This document shows, one piece after another, positions 62,793 to 64,000 of a stretch of DNA of 64,000 nt. Each line of letters opens with the position of its first letter. Position 1 is the stretch's first letter. Origin of the DNA: Methanococcoides sp052057775 (GTDB taxonomy: Archaea > Halobacteriota > Methanosarcinia > Methanosarcinales > Methanosarcinaceae); assembly GCF_052057775.1 (NCBI RefSeq), contig NZ_CP195121.1, forward strand, positions 186,001-250,000, given 5' to 3'. Both the position numbers and the translations under genes were made by a program. The notes beneath the pieces were generated by a model, which was not told where the DNA came from, made no database searches, and saw nothing but the letters and a program-made list of their open reading frames with translations.

Positions 62793-63791
62793 TTACTCTT
62801 CGGAAACAGCTTCATAGAAACTTACATCAAAGATGTCCTCTGCTGTAAGCTGTTCATTAATGAATCCAAGCTCATACTGTATGTTTGCATATTCAACTGT
62901 TGAATCTACAATTGGACGTGGATCTGCAGTCCAGACACCATCCCACTCCTCGAGGGATTCAAAGACAACCTCAGGATCTGCGGTAAGCTTGGTACCGTAT
63001 GTTTCAGCAGACTCTTCAAGGTTTGCAGAATCATATTCTACAGCCTTGATGTGTGTCTTTACGATCTGCTCGACCATTTCAGGATGGTTCCTGATAAGGT
63101 CACCACTTACAACCAGTACACAACATGGATGATCCGGCATGATCTCGCCTGATGCGACAACAGAACGACCATTTCCTTCTGCTTCAATGAAAGTAGGGGA
63201 AGGATGTGGAAGGAATACACCATCAACCTGGCCTGCTGCAATAGCTGCCTTGGCGTCTCCCGGACCCATTGCCTTTATATCGAGATCTTCCTCAGGATCA
63301 AGACCGTTCTCAATGAGCCAGTTCCTCAGGAGTGTGTCCTGAATGGTTCCCGGAGGGAAGGTTGCAATGGTCAATCCCCTGAGATCTTCAGGTGACTCGT
63401 AAGGGAGATCGTTTCTCAGTACAAGATCGGAACCCTGTGTGTTGACAGCTGCAACGATCTTTGCATCAAGACCTGTTGCAAGTGCAGAGATAACAGGAGC
63501 TGCACCGACATAAGCTACATCAAGGTCACCTGAAAGCATTGCCTGCATCTCAGGAGCGCCTGTAGGGAACTCAAATTCGTTCACTTCCTCAACACCAAAT
63601 GGTGCAAGGTCTTCAGCCCACCAGCCTTTCTCCATGGCTGTCATGTAGGAGATCTGGTGTGTGCTTGGCTGATATCCGATATTGATCTCTGTAATCGCTG
63701 CATCTTCTTCAGGTGCAGAAGTACATCCGGAAAGGAATACCGCTGCGATCAGCATAATAGAAATTAATGAAATTGCTGTGATCTTCTTCAC
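62793..63791 (-). CDS. ABC transporter substrate-binding lipoprotein (NitT/TauT/SsuA type)
   Basis: The 332-residue protein has a lipoprotein signal: KK, a hydrophobic run and the lipobox LSGC with Cys23. The mature part starts INIGYQPSTHQISYMTAMEKGWW and has SGDLDVAYVGAAPVISALATG and ATFPPGTIQDTLLRNWL, typical of binding proteins for nitrate, taurine or sulphonates. The ligand is unknown; in a methanogen a sulphonate is plausible. It is the first gene of the importer operon. Confidence 0.9.
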   Translation of the reverse strand: MKKITAISLISIMLIAAVFLSGCTSAPEEDAAITEINIGYQPSTHQISYMTAMEKGWWAEDLAPFGVEEVNEFEFPTGAPEMQAMLSGDLDVAYVGAAPVISALATGLDAKIVAAVNTQGSDLVLRNDLPYESPEDLRGLTIATFPPGTIQDTLLRNWLIENGLDPEEDLDIKAMGPGDAKAAIAAGQVDGVFLPHPSPTFIEAEGNGRSVVASGEIMPDHPCCVLVVSGDLIRNHPEMVEQIVKTHIKAVEYDSANLEESAETYGTKLTADPEVVFESLEEWDGVWTADPRPIVDSTVEYANIQYELGFINEQLTAEDIFDVSFYEAVSEE

Positions 63792-63954
63792 ATAAATACC
63801 TCCGATAAATTGTAAATTATTCTTGGTAACATTATAGTTCGTCCAAATACACTATTTATAGCTTACCACATATTCCCCTTCAATGTCCTAAAAGTATTAA
63901 TACAAAGTGAAATATACCCTAAAGAGATATTGGATTGTATCGGAGGAGTGAAAC

Positions 63955-64000
63955 ATAAGCGTTGCAAATAAAGTCATAGATGCTGCTTTTGAATCGGACG
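63955..64000 (+). CDS. 5' end of an unidentified gene, possible AUA start
   Basis: A strong ribosome site GGAGGAGTGA at 63942-63951 is followed eight bases after GGAGG by ATA 63955. The frame then reads ISVANKVIDAAFESD to the window end. In this frame an upstream TGA (63949-63951) blocks a longer start, and no ATG, GTG or TTG is available. Other frames close at once. The product is too short to identify. A sequencing or mutational change of ATG to ATA is possible. Confidence 0.4.
   Translation, partial: MSVANKVIDAAFESD

Overview
The window comes from a methanogenic archaeon of the Methanosarcinaceae, most like Methanococcoides or a close relative. The grounds are archaeal information-processing genes (PCNA, PriL, TFS, Orc1/Cdc6, HerA-NurA, eL37, LSm, thermosome), methanogen cofactor genes (MptD for methanopterin, a CbiA/CfbB-type amidase), a four-subunit pyruvate:ferredoxin oxidoreductase, many TATA boxes 25 bases before starts, and a stop-codon pattern in which TAG is almost absent. 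The last point fits an organism that reads TAG as pyrrolysine. The genus is inferred; I could run no database search.

Layout. 1-7.5 kb: PUA-domain 3' end, a bactofilin-like protein, argD-hisC, mptD, a large PAS/GAF histidine kinase and a winged-helix regulator. 7.8-13 kb: clpB, then an envelope operon artA-psd-pssA (archaeosortase plus the two enzymes that make archaetidylethanolamine). 12.7-19.2 kb: a Nudix gene, TFS, pcn and priL in a tight run, a CbiA/CfbB amidase divergent from moaA, a 49-residue protein, surE, a small unknown. 19.5-31 kb: alaS, an odd receiver-domain protein, valS, a universal stress protein, thiDN, LSm-eL37-purF and a PAP2 phosphatase. 31-38.4 kb: a fused 5-oxoprolinase/hydantoinase, an AAA ATPase, DinB with a PIP box, a two-TM protein, a tetranucleotide repeat of about 20 units and nth. 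38.5-46.4 kb: AgcS symporter, porCDAB, dus, a UPF0200-UPF0201-TIM-barrel operon and a ribbon-helix-helix protein. 46.4-51.4 kb: two identical tRNA-Lys(CUU) genes bracketing a secreted seven-bladed propeller gene with an in-frame TAG, then nurA-herA. 51.7-64 kb: a small basic protein, thermosome, cdc6-modE-xth, DUF134, Mrp, class III ribonucleotide reductase, an alpha-toroid protein, a second bactofilin-like protein, a NitT/TauT-type ABC importer and the start of one more gene.

Most notable: the TAG at 46980-46982 splits a propeller into six blades before and one after, with the reading frame and repeat phase kept, so translation through TAG (pyrrolysine) is the natural reading. Also notable are the artA-psd-pssA operon, repeated operator-like motifs around clpB and around nurA, a hairpin serving as valS terminator with the uspA TATA box in its loop, a long ATCA microsatellite, and two genes whose best Shine-Dalgarno sites are spaced to AUC or AUA rather than a standard start. 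No CRISPR array, insertion sequence or rRNA was seen.
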